In this document: one piece after another, positions 43,251-56,400 of the stretch
Layout: each line of letters opens with the position of its first letter
How positions within the stretch are numbered: position 1 is the first letter of the stretch
Source of the DNA: Platynereis dumerilii
Lineage: Eukaryota; Annelida; Polychaeta; Phyllodocida; Nereididae
Direction of reading: 5' to 3'
Assembly: GCA_026936325.1 (NCBI GenBank)
Contig: JAPTHN010000108.1
Span: forward strand, 924,543 to 988,542
Length of the DNA: 64,000 nt
The notes under the pieces: generated by a model
What the model was told of the DNA's origin: nothing
Database searches by the model: none
The model's input: the letters and a program-made list of their open reading frames with translations, nothing else
Made by a program: the position numbers and the translations under genes

Positions 43251-46200
43251 CTACTCCTTACCTGCAACAAAAAATGGGTTGAATTTGAAATGGAAGGAAG
43301 AATAATTATTGTTATCGGATTCTGATGTTGGAATAAAGATATAAATTTGAGCACATTTGAATTTACTGCAAATAGTTCTGCTGGCATGTTGACTCGTGTT
43401 CCGATTTAATGTTAAAAAATTCTTGAAACCATAAATAATATGCTGTGGCCCACACCCAGTGCAAGTTATTAGGCCAAGTTATTAGGCAGCACGTACAACG
43501 TAGAGGTAACATAGCTTGTTGATTTTTAAGTTGGTTCAAGTGATTAAGAGAGATGGTTGCAAAATTCTGACCCAGCTTGTTGTTTAGAGTTATGATAATC
43601 TTTCTATTGTCATAACTTAAAATAACCAGCTATCTCAGCTCAAAGGAGTTGGACGACCATCTCACTCAATCATTAGAGTTGACTCAAAATTAAAATTTTA
43701 CAGTGCAGTGCTTGTTGCCATAGCTCCGAAAATATTTGGAAAATTGTTACATTGTCATGTCAAGCACTCTTAACCATCAGTTCCCACGGAACTCTAATTT
43801 TGAGTCAATTTAAATGATTGAGTGGGATGGTTGTACAGTTCCTTAGAGCTAACATAGCTTGTTGTTTTCATCTAAGATAATCTGTCCGTTATCAAAACTT
43901 AAATCAACAAGCTATGTTAGCTCAAAGGAATTACTTGCGCAACAATCTCACTCAATTATTTGAGATGACTCAAAATTCAAATTTGACAGTGCGAAATGAT
44001 GGAATAAACTTCTACCCCAATTCACTCCTGGCCCTATATGAAACACATAAATATTGCAAATATATTGGAGATTTGGCAAAAAACCATTGCTGTCTAACAG
44101 GCACTCGGTGGAAGTAATAGCTCACCAGGTTTATTCTGGCACAGTCCATCTACTTTGCAACCTAATTTGAGAGCTAATTTGCTTTTCCAACTAACTATTT
44201 TTCCTTGCGGCTCTCGCTTCTCATCTAAAACAGATTTGAATTTGAAAATATGAGAAGTTGTGCTGTAGTAGAACTGTGTCAGTGATTGCGAACATGAATG
44301 CCATTTTTACCTTAACCCGAATTATGACAAACTTGGTATAGTAGGATAATTTTCCAAAATATGTCAATAAAAACAGACAAGTCTACTCTATCAAGCATGC
44401 AAGCGAAAATGTGCTCAGTCCTTGTTATCTGACCAACAGTTAAAATCCAAATTTGAACTTACTCCTTTTTACCATTTAGTGACTGCAGCTTTCACCAAAA
44501 ATATTCAGTAACCGTGAAAATCAGGAGGGTGTCCCAACTTTCACTGCAACTCAACTCTCCCAAGCTTCCTCTATATTTCACAAAGACAGATCGTTATAAC
44601 GTAGCTAGGCCTATTACATTCATATTGATTGATTCATAAAAGAAGGAGAATACAAAATTATAGTCATTTTGGATAAAGTTTTTGGAAATTGAGCTATTCT
44701 AATATTCTTCCAGGTATTAAGTCAAGTTGTAGGTAACCAACTGGTAGGCAACTTGTCATCATCACATTGAGCTATATTTCAGGTCTCTATGACCGATAGT
44801 TATTGAGATAGAACTTTTCTTAAACCAGAAATTTACAAACAGAAAGAAAAATATTCCTTTCATTAGTAGTTTGGATTCTGAATAACAAAAATGATCTTCA
44901 CTACTCCCTCCAGTCCCCAGTGTATTTGCTGAACCATATTTCAGATGTTAGACAACGGTAAAATGTCATTGGAACCCCATATTTGATTAGTAGTTTCAGA
45001 GAAGCATCAAATTTTATACCAAGCATGTCAGGTGCAAATTACTTATGTTTCGCTTTCTTTAACTCTAATTCGGACAAGTAACATTAATAAAACATAACTC
45101 ACCTCTGTTCCTGCACCTCTTTATTAATCTGCAACCTGCTTTGAGAGCTAATCTGGTTTTCCAGCCGATTAGTTTCCTGCTCTGCTCTGGGTGGTCTCGC
45201 TTCCCTTCAATAATAATACAAAGTTCTAAGATTTGTTTTCAAAAATCATTTTGAAGACGTTGGACCAAGCAGGGTCTAACTTGTGAAAATTCCTACTTGC
45301 TCAATTTCATACAAGATGTACAAAAAATGAAAAATCCACAAAAAGGCAAAGTGGCAAAACATTACACCCCGGTTTACCGCTTACAGATGCAACCAAATTA
45401 ACTGATTGGAAAAAGATCCTCTCACTTTGGAGCCCCTACCTTTATAACAATTGACCAAAAGATTCTGGCTGCAAACATCTGAAAATAATGCTGCCAGTAG
45501 GGGCTCATTGTCTTATTCTGCCACCGGGCCCGAAATGCCGCCAGCCTGCCCCTGAGCACAATAATACACATACAAAATTTTAAGTCAATTACTTCTGTTT
45601 TCTGGGAGGTTAGGCAGTTTTATTGCTAGCCATTGATGTCAAAATGCTTGCCATGTCAATGTCAGACACCATCTGCTGTAGCATCCGAGTTATTTTCAAG
45701 CAGCTAAAAGTTTTTATTTTTCTCTACTCAACTCTCAACTTTGGACAATTAACATAGATAAAGCATAACTCACCTCTATTCCTGCACCTTTTGATTAATT
45801 TGCAAGCTACTTTGAGAGCCAATTTGGCTTTCCAACTAACTTTCCTACGCTGCTCCGGGTGGTCTCGCTTCTCATCTAAAATGAGTGTTGAATTCAAACA
45901 AGTGAGACATCCTGCTCTATTATCGATTGCAACAAATGTGAATTCATTACTACACTTAAAATTGGTATAGGATATGATATTTATAACCCAAGAGTTTAGG
46001 CCCGAGGTGTGATAAACACATATATCCAATCCCATTATGGCTAATGGGCATATACCATGAGACTAGCAGTAAATCTGTCAAACATGAGACGATAAGTGGA
46101 CAACAAATTTAAAGAATATAGGATTTATCGCAGTGAAATACAGGCTTAGTGAGGAGGCCCTCCTAACCTATACTGATCTCATGCTTGTTATAATTTTTCT

Positions 46201-48630
46201 TTAAAAACTGTGATTCTTACTCTTTAAACTCATTTATTTAATTTTATGGTTGAAATTAAAAGAATATCTCTCTATGTCAGAGATGTCGAATCACGTATGG
46301 CAAAATGCATTATATCGACATATGCATTATCAGATACCGTTAAGTGTCTCATTCATTGAAGCCATCGCATCAGCAGATCACTAATTAAACCAAATTAAAA
46401 AAAAAAAAAAGCTATTGTTGTATTTTACTTGTGTCTAACATATTATGGCAAGGAAAGTGTAATTATGTCCATTCTAGAAGCAGTTAATGCATTGCTTGAT
46501 TGGTAAACGAAACTAGGGCTCTTCATGGCATTAAAAACGATTTGATTACATATAATATTGAAAAGAATTACTCTTCATATGTTGGGCTGATGATAAAAAT
46601 AACAAAACTTTACAGCCTATCACTTTGATACCGAAAAAGAGTGTACTGTTGCACTGTGAAAATGGCATTTCGTGTGTCATCATACTCGTGATTTTTCATG
46701 ATCATGCCCAATACTTTCAATGTTAATTTGATTTAAGGAGACTTATAATCGCTCTTGCTGGTGAGAGCCAAACGAAAGGATTATGCATCTGATTTTCTAT
46801 CCAAATCAGTTAGGACAAGGCAAATGGCCTTCTCTTGATCAAGATCGACAAGTAAACTACATAGAAACGAAAGTTTTGAAATTGTGTTTAAATGTGGTGA
46901 CGTATCAGGCTATCAGCCTTTACTAAATAATAACTCACCTAATTTGCTTGTTCCAGCTAATTTGCTCACCCCTCGGACAAGTAACCTGGCTTTCTCGCCA
47001 AGTACTTGTCTGCGATTCATGAGAAGACCTTTCTCAACATCATATTCCTCAGACACTGAGTTGTCCAAGATTTCTGAAAAAAAAAATAGTAATAATTATG
47101 ACTCAAGCACCAGTTGAGAATACATGAGGGTAGATATTAACAATCTTATAAAAGACAAAATGATGGACTTAGTATTTCATACCCCTTTCTTCCATATTGA
47201 GACCCCTGGTTATTTCCTTGAGGATTTCCAAACCGTCTTGAACCTGGAAATTTCCAAAATGATTTTTCTTAACCACTTTAAATTAATATACGGACTAATA
47301 ATGGATGATGGATTAATTGGTATTTATTACAATGTAGAAAACAACGGCACAAAAAGACACAGACCTCCCTCTCCTCCTGCTCGAGCTCCATCTGGAAACA
47401 GAATTATGAAAAAGGTTAACTTAGTGAGTATTCACAGGTGCAGCCCTTGAAATTTTGAAGAAGAAAAATTGGAAGTCAATGACTCAATATGAGGGAAAGA
47501 AAGAAGGATGTGGATTTGAAAGCGGAGAAGATAAAAGTGGGAAAACATGCAATATTTCGGAAGTCTTTTAGTTTCTAGGAAGGATATTGACAGAAGAAAA
47601 ATTGTAGCATAGTGGCATATTTAGAGGATATATATTAAATATTTGACTGTTTGACTGTTCCCTGTTGGTCGAACACGGTTTAATTTTTGTAAGAAAATTG
47701 CCGTTACTTACATATCATGTACTTATAACCCCAGAAGAGGATTAGCTGTTAATTAACTCCTCAGAAAAAACAGGGCTTTCCAAATTACCTCGGCTGAGTA
47801 ATTAGTTACTGATTGGCATTGTCTGCTGATTCCTTTTTTAACAGTGATCTTGTTACAGCACATTGCAGAAAACTAATTACTTTCAGTTATGGTAAAAAAA
47901 CTCTACATGGTAACTGAACAGATTACAAGTTTTAAAGATTACTTTTAGTTGCTGTTCACAAACTCTACATTGTAACCCAACAGATAAATAATTACAAAGA
48001 TTACTTTTAGTTCCTATTTACAACTCTATATGGTAACTGAACAGATTATTAATTTGAAAGATTACTTTTAGTCGATGATTGAAAGCACTGCATCCATGGT
48101 GAACAGACTCATAATTTTAAAGATGACATTTAGTTGCTGTTAAATAACTTTTAAAGATTACTTTTAGTTCCTATTTACAAATCTACATGGTAACTGAACA
48201 GATTATTAATTTGAAAGATCACTGTTAGTCGATGTTTGCAAGCACTGCCTGGTAACCGAACCGATTAATAATTTGAAAGATGACTTTTAGTTGCTGTTTA
48301 GAAGCTCTACATGGTAATAGGACAGACTGATGATTTTAAAGATTACTTTTACTTGCTGTAAGTTCTACATGGTAACTGAATATAATACTATTTCAAAGAT
48401 TGCTTTTAACTGTAAGCTCCGCATAGTTACTCAACAGGTTACTAGTTTTAAATACTTCTATTTGATGTAAGCTCTGCATGCTAACTGAACAGATTATCAA
48501 GGAATGGGCAGATATTCATATTTACCGCTCTCTTCTCAATCTGGTCCATTTCGTCAACAGCGTCATCTCCGAAGGCCAGGCCCACGAGGCAGACAAGGGC
48601 CACGTTGAACAACAGAAGTGAAGTCTTCAT
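43251..48630 (-). CDS. Gene 4: multi-cassette secreted cationic peptide precursor (213 aa, four cassettes)
   Basis: Exons in transcript order: 48630-48526, 47391-47365, 47243-47183, cassettes 47073-46939, 45875-45774, 45204-45103 and 44224-44126, last exon 43261-43251 (GKE-stop). The total is 642 bp, in frame. The signal and acidic exons encode the same residues as gene 3, while cassettes 3 and 4 differ. It lacks the 946-bp TIR element, the donor duplication and the 26980-28914 element found in gene 3, so it shows the simpler arrangement. Inferred role as for gene 3. Confidence 0.86.
43480..43985. repeat. Palindrome pair in last intron of gene 4
   Basis: Counterpart of 23640-24065: two fold-back units with AACATAGCTTGTTGTTTT and its inverse. 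The tRNA-like middle is reduced to CACTCTTAACCATCAG. Confidence 0.6.
44126..44224 (-). CDS. Gene 4 cassette exon 4 (fast-changing class)
   Basis: 99 bp. DEKREPQGK, core IVSWKSKLALKLG, ring CKVDGLC, tail QNKP. Confidence 0.82.
45103..45204 (-). CDS. Gene 4 cassette exon 3
   Basis: 102 bp. GKRDHPEQSRK, core LIGWKTRLALKAG, ring CRLIKRC, tail RNR. The RR site of gene 3 is SR here, so cleavage before the core may differ. Acceptor TGAAG. Confidence 0.82.
45774..45875 (-). CDS. Gene 4 cassette exon 2
   Basis: 102 bp. DEKRDHPEQRRK, core VSWKAKLALKVA, ring CKLIKRC, tail RNR. Only a silent difference from gene 3 was noticed. It has a single donor, so the 21-bp donor duplication is specific to gene 3. 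Confidence 0.84.
46090..46440. other. Gene 4-specific insertion in the intron between cassettes 1 and 2
   Basis: Occupies the place where gene 3 has its 1.9-kb element. Contains a run of 14 A at about 46397-46410. No clear terminal repeat or target duplication; may be a retroposed fragment. Confidence 0.35.
46610..46865. mobile_element. Fragment of the CACTTTGAT TIR family in a gene 4 intron
   Basis: Near-identical to 29091-29345 of gene 3, so inserted before the gene 3/4 duplication. Confidence 0.55.
46939..47073 (-). CDS. Gene 4 cassette exon 1 (cysteine-less, no tryptophan)
   Basis: 135 bp, same sequence as the gene 3 leader cassette: EEYDV, MNRRQ, core VLGEKARLLVRGVSKLAGTS. Phase 1-1. 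Confidence 0.83.
47880..48500. repeat. Intron 1 minisatellite of gene 4
   Basis: About 8-9 units with CTACATGGTAACTGAACAGA and TTACTTTTAGTTGCTG. Unit order and content differ from gene 3, so it keeps rearranging. Confidence 0.8.
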
Positions 48631-49053
48631 CCTGAGATAAATAAATAAAACTTTAGAATATTAAAATGAATTTCATGCTGGTAGCAATTAAAAAATATCA
48701 GCTCTCACAGTACTGGATTGTATGAACGCTCAGAACGGCTTATCCTAAAGTGGTTAACTCCTATAATGTATCTTCTAACCGGATTACAGGCAAAAAAAAT
48801 TTTCATGTTGTTACATGAGCTCAGTTAATTGAAGCTAGTTATCCAACTCATGTTTAGCATTGACACAAAATCATAAAAATGATTTCACCACTTTAGGATA
48901 AACCTTGTTGAGCATTAATACGAGAAACAATCCGGTGGAGATGTGAATAAAATTAATGACAATACTGAACTTTTTAAAGGTATTCAAGAAGAAATCTACT
49001 TACCTCCTACTTGTGCAGTAAAGGTGATACAGGACTGAGGTGCAGCCACAGCT

Positions 49054-49130
49054 CTTTTATACCAAAATTGTTAAAGGCAATTACAAGAGAAACTTCAATA
49101 TCTGATGTGTGCATACCCGCTGAACAAACT
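49054..49130 (-). promoter_or_regulatory. Gene 4 promoter: TATA box and conserved upstream element
   Basis: TATAAAAG at 49061-49054. Non-coding exon 1 ends at 49004 (GAG|GTAAGT). At 49130-49104: GTTTGTTCAGCGGGTATGCA, where the octamer-like half is altered relative to genes 2 and 3. Confidence 0.62.
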
Positions 49131-50705
49131 ATGTACTTGTAATACATGTATGGGATTCCAATAAAGTTACATTGAGATATTAACATTATGTGTAAACAGG
49201 CCATATGAAAACAATAAGTGAAAATGAAATTGCAACATCGTCATGATTTATTGGTTTCACAACACAAAATGTTCAGTAAAGATCAACAATTTCAAAATGG
49301 TCAATAATTGATATATATTGCAGTGTCTTCTTCCTGTCTATATAGTATTTATCTGGGTACAAATTTGAAAAACCTTGAAATTTCAGCCGAAAAAATTTTT
49401 AAAAATGTTTGCTCCAGAAATGCCTTTTCAAGTTGGCATTGTGTAGAATTTAGGTCAACTCACCATTGCTTCGCAACTCACCATGCATTATTTGGCAACT
49501 TTCTGACTTTACAATACAATAATTTTGCATTAAAGCATGCAAGTGCATGTTTAATTGATTAGAAATGTAAAATGCATAGTTTTCAACATCTTTCATGACT
49601 TCACCATTGTTATTCTGTTATGGTGATGTTACAATGGATGGTGATGTGACCAAAAGTGTGGTTTTTAAGGGGAGGCATGTGTGAGAAATTATCCGAATTT
49701 TTAGTAAGGTTCACAAATTCAGTTTATTTCATATCTTCGACCTTCATCAACTTGGGTACCCAGTGAAAACTTCGATTATGTCAAAATAAGTGTCCATTAT
49801 CACTTGAAACATTGTCAAATACTACATTATCAACACATTTTAGAAGTGGAAGAGCAGCGTTGTGTCATTTTAAAGATGTATTCACAACAAAGCATTTGCC
49901 ATGGCAACACAGTTTTACTTTGGTGAAACATGACAATGATTACTTAGAATTTTCGTCATATTTCAAAATGCTAATACGATACAGAAAACTGTCCTATGTT
50001 TTAGACTAGTGTTAGGTTAGAATCACATGCATTTCTTTTCTTACCGAAATTTATTTTCCTGGAGAATTTGAAAAAAGTTAATTTTGAAGTCAAAAAATTA
50101 TTTGCACACTTCAGCTAATGACCAGAAACAGCAATTTTAAAAATATAACTGCGGTGTTTAAATGGGAATGAAGTTGCTAATGGTATGTTTAACCCATTTA
50201 CATCATTTGGACATCATTTGGGGTTCATAGGTGGAATTGGAGGGGTTACCAGAAAACACTCAATCCCATGATATTTTTCTATGTATGTAATTTCACAAAT
50301 TTCACCTGCTCGATTTACCTGTATAGTGATATTTAGCCAAATATATATAACTAATTAACCAACTATGGCTATAAAAACTGACGAGGCTCAAGAAATTATA
50401 ATGAAAAAATAATTTTCTACATAATTTCTGGAAGGATAGTAATTAAGGAGCATTTTGTCATAAAGCACCAACTGCAAAAATAATTATGCATATGTTAAAT
50501 TTCACTGGCAAGAAAAGAAAGAAAAAGGGAATCGTATGTTCATACAAGAGCCAAAACATGCAAATCTAAAAAAAAGAAAAATTTGATAACCCAAGTTTAA
50601 TCATCCACAATAATGTTGATAAGGCTTACCCATCTGCCGCTAAACGAGCACAAAAATTAATCTGGAGTTATGAAGGGTGCTATGAAGTGTCAAAGTGAAT
50701 TGATG
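49131..50705. other. Upstream block of gene 4, paralogous to unit 1
   Basis: Aligns with 31680-35220 minus the two insertions found there. Open frames here are short and not conserved between units. Confidence 0.5.
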
Positions 50706-50707
50706 TA

Positions 50708-51653
50708 GGGGAGAGTCCCCTCGATCGGACCAGTGCCTCGATTGGAACACTCTGATTGTGACAAAATTATTAAATTAATGAACAGCTGTCCTGTCTTGAG
50801 TGATTGCTTTTCAATCATTTTGAAAATGGTCATGAATGTTTGACTTGAAAAATCATTGACATTTGAAGTTAACGTAAAAAGTAGAAAATGGTAGTGTTTG
50901 ATCTAACATTGTCATTCAGGTCTTACACTGTCAGAATTCACATACTGCTGGAAAATCCTTCAGAATCTGTTTCAGTGACCTCCAACTAATTGTCTCCCTA
51001 AACGAAAAAGAAAGTTCATTTATCTAAAAAATTGAGAGTACTAGCTTAAATTTTGCAAGTGAGAGATTTTCCCTTGATTGGACCGGTGGAGTGTCCTCAA
51101 TAGGACCACCATATGGATGTATGCATATTCATAATACAGCCTGTAAACATGACAATTTTAAATTTTTATGAAGAAATAATACTTAAAGACTTTAAATTAT
51201 GGCCCAGAGGTATGTTAAATTAATTACAATAATTTAACTCCCATGCTAAGATGCCCTCTACAGACATTTTCTGGAACAATGCTGAAAAGTAATAAAATTT
51301 TAAAATTTAAAGTTTATGTGATCTGAGGTTAGCTGACACAAACAGAAAATCATGTTTGTGGGTCGCGAAATGATGGAAATAACTTTAATTATTTCAAACA
51401 TTGCTCTTGGGGTTGGTCCAATCGAGGAAACTTGGTGTTCCAATCGAGGATACTAAGATGGTGATTTGAGAATTTGAGTTTTTTTTTGGAAATGGCCTAG
51501 CGTCATATAGATCAAGCTTTGTCCACAACATTGTAGCACAACATATTTCAACTCAATCTTCATCTTGCAGGCCACTTTTAGGCTTCATAGCACTAATACC
51601 CTTTCCAAACTAAGCAGCTGAATTTAGGTGTTCCGATCTAGGGGACTCTCCCC
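50708..51653. mobile_element. 946-bp TIR element, copy B (opposite orientation)
   Basis: GGGGAGAGTCCCCTCGATCG at the left and TCTAGGGGACTCTCCCC at the right, flanked by TA (50706-50707, 51654-51655). Same length as copy A. The paralogous unit 1 site (near 35229) is empty. Confidence 0.83.
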
Positions 51654-52539
51654 TATGCTTTAAATTACTTTTTTTTCTTTCTTCCTAACTCAACATATCA
51701 TATTTTTATATTTATGTGTGCATTATCAGCCACTGCAAACTGTGTTCAGCATTGTACGATCGTTACCTGTTCAATCTGATCATCACTCAGATTTGCACAG
51801 GGAACTACGCTGTGTTCCGTTTGCTCTATACGAAATGACCTAGTTAATCATAAAATCTTAAATTTTGGACTAGAAACCAATTCAATTATAACATGACCCA
51901 GCCAGTATGCTATATTTAAGTACTAGACATCTTGATGAGAAATTACAAGCATTAAATATTCAACATTTTAGTAAAAAGAAAAGCACTATAATTTACTAAA
52001 ACTGCCTAATCTCCCAGAAAACTTAACTGATTGATTCCAAAATTTTTATGTGTATAACTTGTATTATAAGACAGCATACTGGCAATATTGCAAAGTTTGT
52101 TGTTTGCTCGTGTCTACTAGTGGACCACTGTTTCATTGCCACTGCTTTTTCCAGCCTTGGCAGAACATATGCTGTCATGTGTTGCCACCTAGTGGCAAGT
52201 GTGAAATTCCACAAGCTCCAGCGAGCGGTCCACATAAACCCATTGTGGATAACTCACAAAATTTTGTCTAGAAGAAACCAGGGCTGTTTCTGAGTATGGT
52301 GATGGCCTTGTCTACTTCCTTAGAGCATGTGATTAGCGAGTCTTACACTGTCAGAGTGTCAGAGGGACATTGCGTGTCATCGGCAAAAATACTAGGGAGA
52401 CTCATGGACTTAGATCTTTAAAACTTATCACTGACACTGGAATTCCAAGTTATGAATGCCACGCAAACGTCACATTTCTGGGAACAGGACAACTTTTTTA
52501 ATAAAATAACATTGTACGGACAATTTCAATACATTTCTC

Positions 52540-54420
52540 TGAAACAACTTATTTGAGATCCAGATATATGCTTGATCAGTATTGTCACTTGATGCTGGGT
52601 AAATTGATCTGGTTCAATATCTCTTGGAAAATCATGATTTTTAAAAATCTTAGACTAAGAGATGGCTTACCACAATGTTTTATGAACCATGGCCAACTGG
52701 CCGTGTACTATATTTCTTTGTCCACAGTGGTCAATAAATTGAATTGAATTTTATTTCATTGCCCATAGTGGTCAATAAATTGAATTGAATTGAATTATTC
52801 TCTTGTTTTTCAGCTCTGCTAATATGAATTTTGTTGTGGATTGGCTCAGTCAGCCATTTCCACCAAAATTTAAAATCTGTCAAATAGTTTTCCATCCCCA
52901 CCCTTTACCATGAACCCTTTGGACATCCATACTGACAATAAACTGAATTTGAACCATCAAGTGTCACTTCTCTGCAAAAAGGCAATGGGACAGATCAATG
53001 CTTTTCAAAGAATATGTTAACATATAGACTATGAATGTAGACTAAGAATTTACGAAGCATTTGTTGCCTCAAACTTCATGTATTATTCAGTTGCATACAA
53101 TAATTTCTCTTCTGGCTAACATAGAAAATTTGAAAAGATAAATGAAAGAGCTTTCCCAGCTGACAAAAACTGGTGGTTAACTGAGAGTTATCACGTGAAA
53201 TTGCCCCTCAGTTATCACGTGGAAAACTTATAGGTTATTGCAAATGCTAACCACGTGATTTTGTCACCAGTTAACCATGTGATTTTCTGGGGGCAATCTT
53301 CACCAGTTAACCACGTGATTTTCTGGTGAATATCTTCACCAGTTAACCACATGATTTTCTGGGGGGCAATCTTCACTAGTTAACCACATGATTTTCTGGT
53401 AAATATCTTCACCAGTCAGCTACGTGACTTTCTGGGGGGCAATCTTCACCAGTTAAAATTATTTGAGAAGAGGCAAAATCTCCAACTGGTTAACTTGGCT
53501 CTTCATCAAGCCAGTCAACTTGGACTGTTTCATGCAATATCTTTCAATAGCTGTGGGCTGAAGTAAAGCCACAAGAACTTGCTGAAAATTTGTCACAGCC
53601 AGTGTGTTGCAGTAAGTCTCTTTTCAGTGTTCTTAATGGGTTACCAGAATCAAAGATTGCAGTCGTACATGATTCACATGTCGGATAGCTAGTCTTTTGG
53701 TCTTTTGTAATAATAGCCAATATGTGCTCCTTTTTGAGCTAATAAGTTTCATTCCGCCATACACTGTACATTAATTCAGATTTATAAATCATAATCATTT
53801 GTTTAATTAGTTTAAACTCAGTTAAAGTAAACTTAGTGCGGAACTCGGTAAACAGCTGTGTTTCTAGTACATGTGGCTCCATCTATATTTCTGGGGGGCA
53901 ATCTTCACCAGTTAACCACATGAAGAAAAACGTGTGATAACTCTCAGTTATGTCATGAAGATAATCTGGTGAAGTTCATCACGTGGTTATCCTGTGAAAA
54001 TGCTGGGGAGTTTTTTCACGTGAAGAAAAACACGTGATAACTCTCAGTTATGTCATGAAGATGGTCAAGCGTTAATCTGGTGACATTCATCACGTGGTTA
54101 TCCCGTGAAAACGTAGGAGTTTTTCTCACGTGAACACAAACACCTGATAACTCTCAGCTATGTCATGTTCACCAGTTTCCCCCTGTGTTTATCAAGTGAA
54201 CTTCACGTGCATTGTCAGCTGGGTTAAGATTGGTAAAAATAACTTGTTTTCAAAGTCATGAATAACCTTGCACCACCTATTGATAGTTCACACTTTGATA
54301 AACAAGTGTTTCTGTATGATATGAGAGACAACAACAACTTAGTTCTACCTCCGTTCAACACAATTCAATATGGAAAAAAATAAAAAAATCGCCTATTTAT
54401 GGCACCTCTTACCCTCAAAT
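52540..54420 (+). mobile_element. Decayed non-LTR remnant, unit 2, split by a CACGTG element
   Basis: 52960-53154 and 54224-54400 match the continuous unit 1 stretch 37265-37640. The CACGTG element sits between them. Confidence 0.65.
53155..54223. mobile_element. CACGTG-rich TIR element, copy B (1069 bp)
   Basis: Same 12-bp ends CCCAGCTGACAA / TTGTCAGCTGGG. The empty site in unit 1 at about 37458-37470 (GAGCTTTAAGTTGG versus GAGCTTT...TTAAGATTGG) allows a target duplication of at most TT. Confidence 0.83.
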
Positions 54421-55289
54421 ATCTTTAGTTTGACATGTCTGAGTAAACAATTAGGTCATATTTTGATTTAGGATATTAAAATCATCTCTACAAATGCTAA
54501 GATAATTTCTAAAGCTAAATTTTAATAGCTTAGGGCACATTTCTTTTACACGCGAATTGCTCTCACGCCTGATTATTTGCCAAATATTGACATGGCCATA
54601 ACTCAAAATCTAGACGTTCTGGAGAAATTCTGATTTCAGATTTGGAATCAGCATGCTCGAATTAGGTGTATAGAGGTATCTTTCCTCAGGTGGCAGACGG
54701 AAAAGATTTTTTTGTTGACCAGTGTCATTCACCTTTAATAGTTCTGTTATTTTAAACTTGCCGGTAAAAAGCTTTGAAGCTTGTATTATTTGTTTTTACT
54801 GTCATCTCCGATGTTAAATAAAGTTGTACTTTTTAAATTTTATTATTATTAGTTTTTTGGGTTGCCAGTTTCAGTTTTTGTACTGTACTTAAGTGATGTG
54901 ATCAGTGATCTTGACGTAGAGATCACTGGATGTGATGGTTTATGCCAATATTATACCAAGCTAAAATAGTTTAGCAGTGAACTGTGAGTTTTGTTCTGTT
55001 GGCATCAGTCTCGATAGCTGATGCCTCGGTCTGGGTCTGGGTCTTGAACTCGGCGTCGAACGTGCGTGCTTCAGGCAGCACAGGATTCAAATGCCGAATT
55101 TGGCAGTCAGCACTTGCCGATTTCGCCAGTTACCGACACCAGTTGTGTGCTGCCTATGTCACAGATATCCTGGCCTTGACTGCTATGATAGTATTCAACT
55201 TATTTATTCACCAGAGGGGGTATTGAAGCAAATGCAAGCACTGACACCTTGTGTCAAGAAGATGTTGTTTTTCCTGGCCTCAGGGTGTC

Positions 55290-56400
55290 TACGGAAAAAA
55301 AGGACAGTCAACACAATTTGATATGTTTACAGTTTATTTTATGACAAGCGTCATTATTCAACAAAACATGATTTGTATATGAACAGTATTATCAAACCAG
55401 TCAAATTATCCATTATTTGCACCCCTTGCGGTGTTAAATTTCTGCAGATGAGACCGAAATGATGCAAAAGTATGTTTGATGCACACCACCAACATTTTGC
55501 TCCATGCAGACATGATGGAGGCCTACAACTTTACTGCGAGGGTTGGGATAACTTGCTGGATCCTTCCTTCAAAGTTGCCCAATGCCACTTCAGCAGAGCC
55601 TTCAGTGAATAGATCAGACACGCCCCCAGAGTTGGCCAATGAATAGGCCTTCACACATGTTATGCAAATGAGGGTGATTTCAATGTTTCGCACACTTCCG
55701 TAAATGTTACAAGTGTGATTCTTATATGGATAGATAGATCTCTCTGAGACCTTCAAAATGATAGGTCATACGTCTCTGGAGAGTTAATAGTTGCTTCGTA
55801 AATTGCCGGTAAAGTTTTGTAGTGGAGAGAAATCCCAGGCGCTGATTGGCTATGACGCTCGTGACGTAAATCTATGATAATATGCGACGACGTAAAGATT
55901 CGTCTAGGGTAGATTCTCTGGGTGCCCAATGCCCATACCAAGTAATTTACTTGGTCAATCTCAGGAGACAAGGGGTGACACTCTACCTTGTTCAGTAGGT
56001 TTGCAGGTTTGTTCTGAGGCACACCTGAGTCTTTGCAGTATGAACAGGTGCTTCATCTTGTTGGAAGATGATTTTACCAACAAAAGAGTTTCTTGTTGAG
56101 GCTATGGCATCACAAATTCTTTCAGCGCTCTGACCAATGGCTATTTGAAACACTTCTGTGATTTTGTTGTTATCAGATGACCCCATGTTGAAGACCAAGT
56201 GTTAGGTTGTGAATTTGAATTTAATTTACCGGCAGTTGGAGCATCACCAGACGTCCGACTACCCACAAATGATTCATTCCTTCTCTTACGAGCACCCTAC
56301 ATGGTGAAAAATTTCTCATCAACAATGAGGAAAACAGGACAACCACGGTCAGCTTGGAGCAATGCAAGCACTTTCGCATATTAAGCTTCCATTTTGCCTT
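55290..56400 (-). pseudogene. Mariner-type transposase remnant
   Basis: Minus-strand pieces: LIVDEKFFTM and RRNESFVGS (first catalytic block), then IFQQDEAPVHTAK (second block; family usually QDGAPxH), then VECHPLSPEIDQVNYLVWA. At least three frames are involved, so it is dead. Homologous to the shorter remnant at 40166-40690. Confidence 0.72.
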
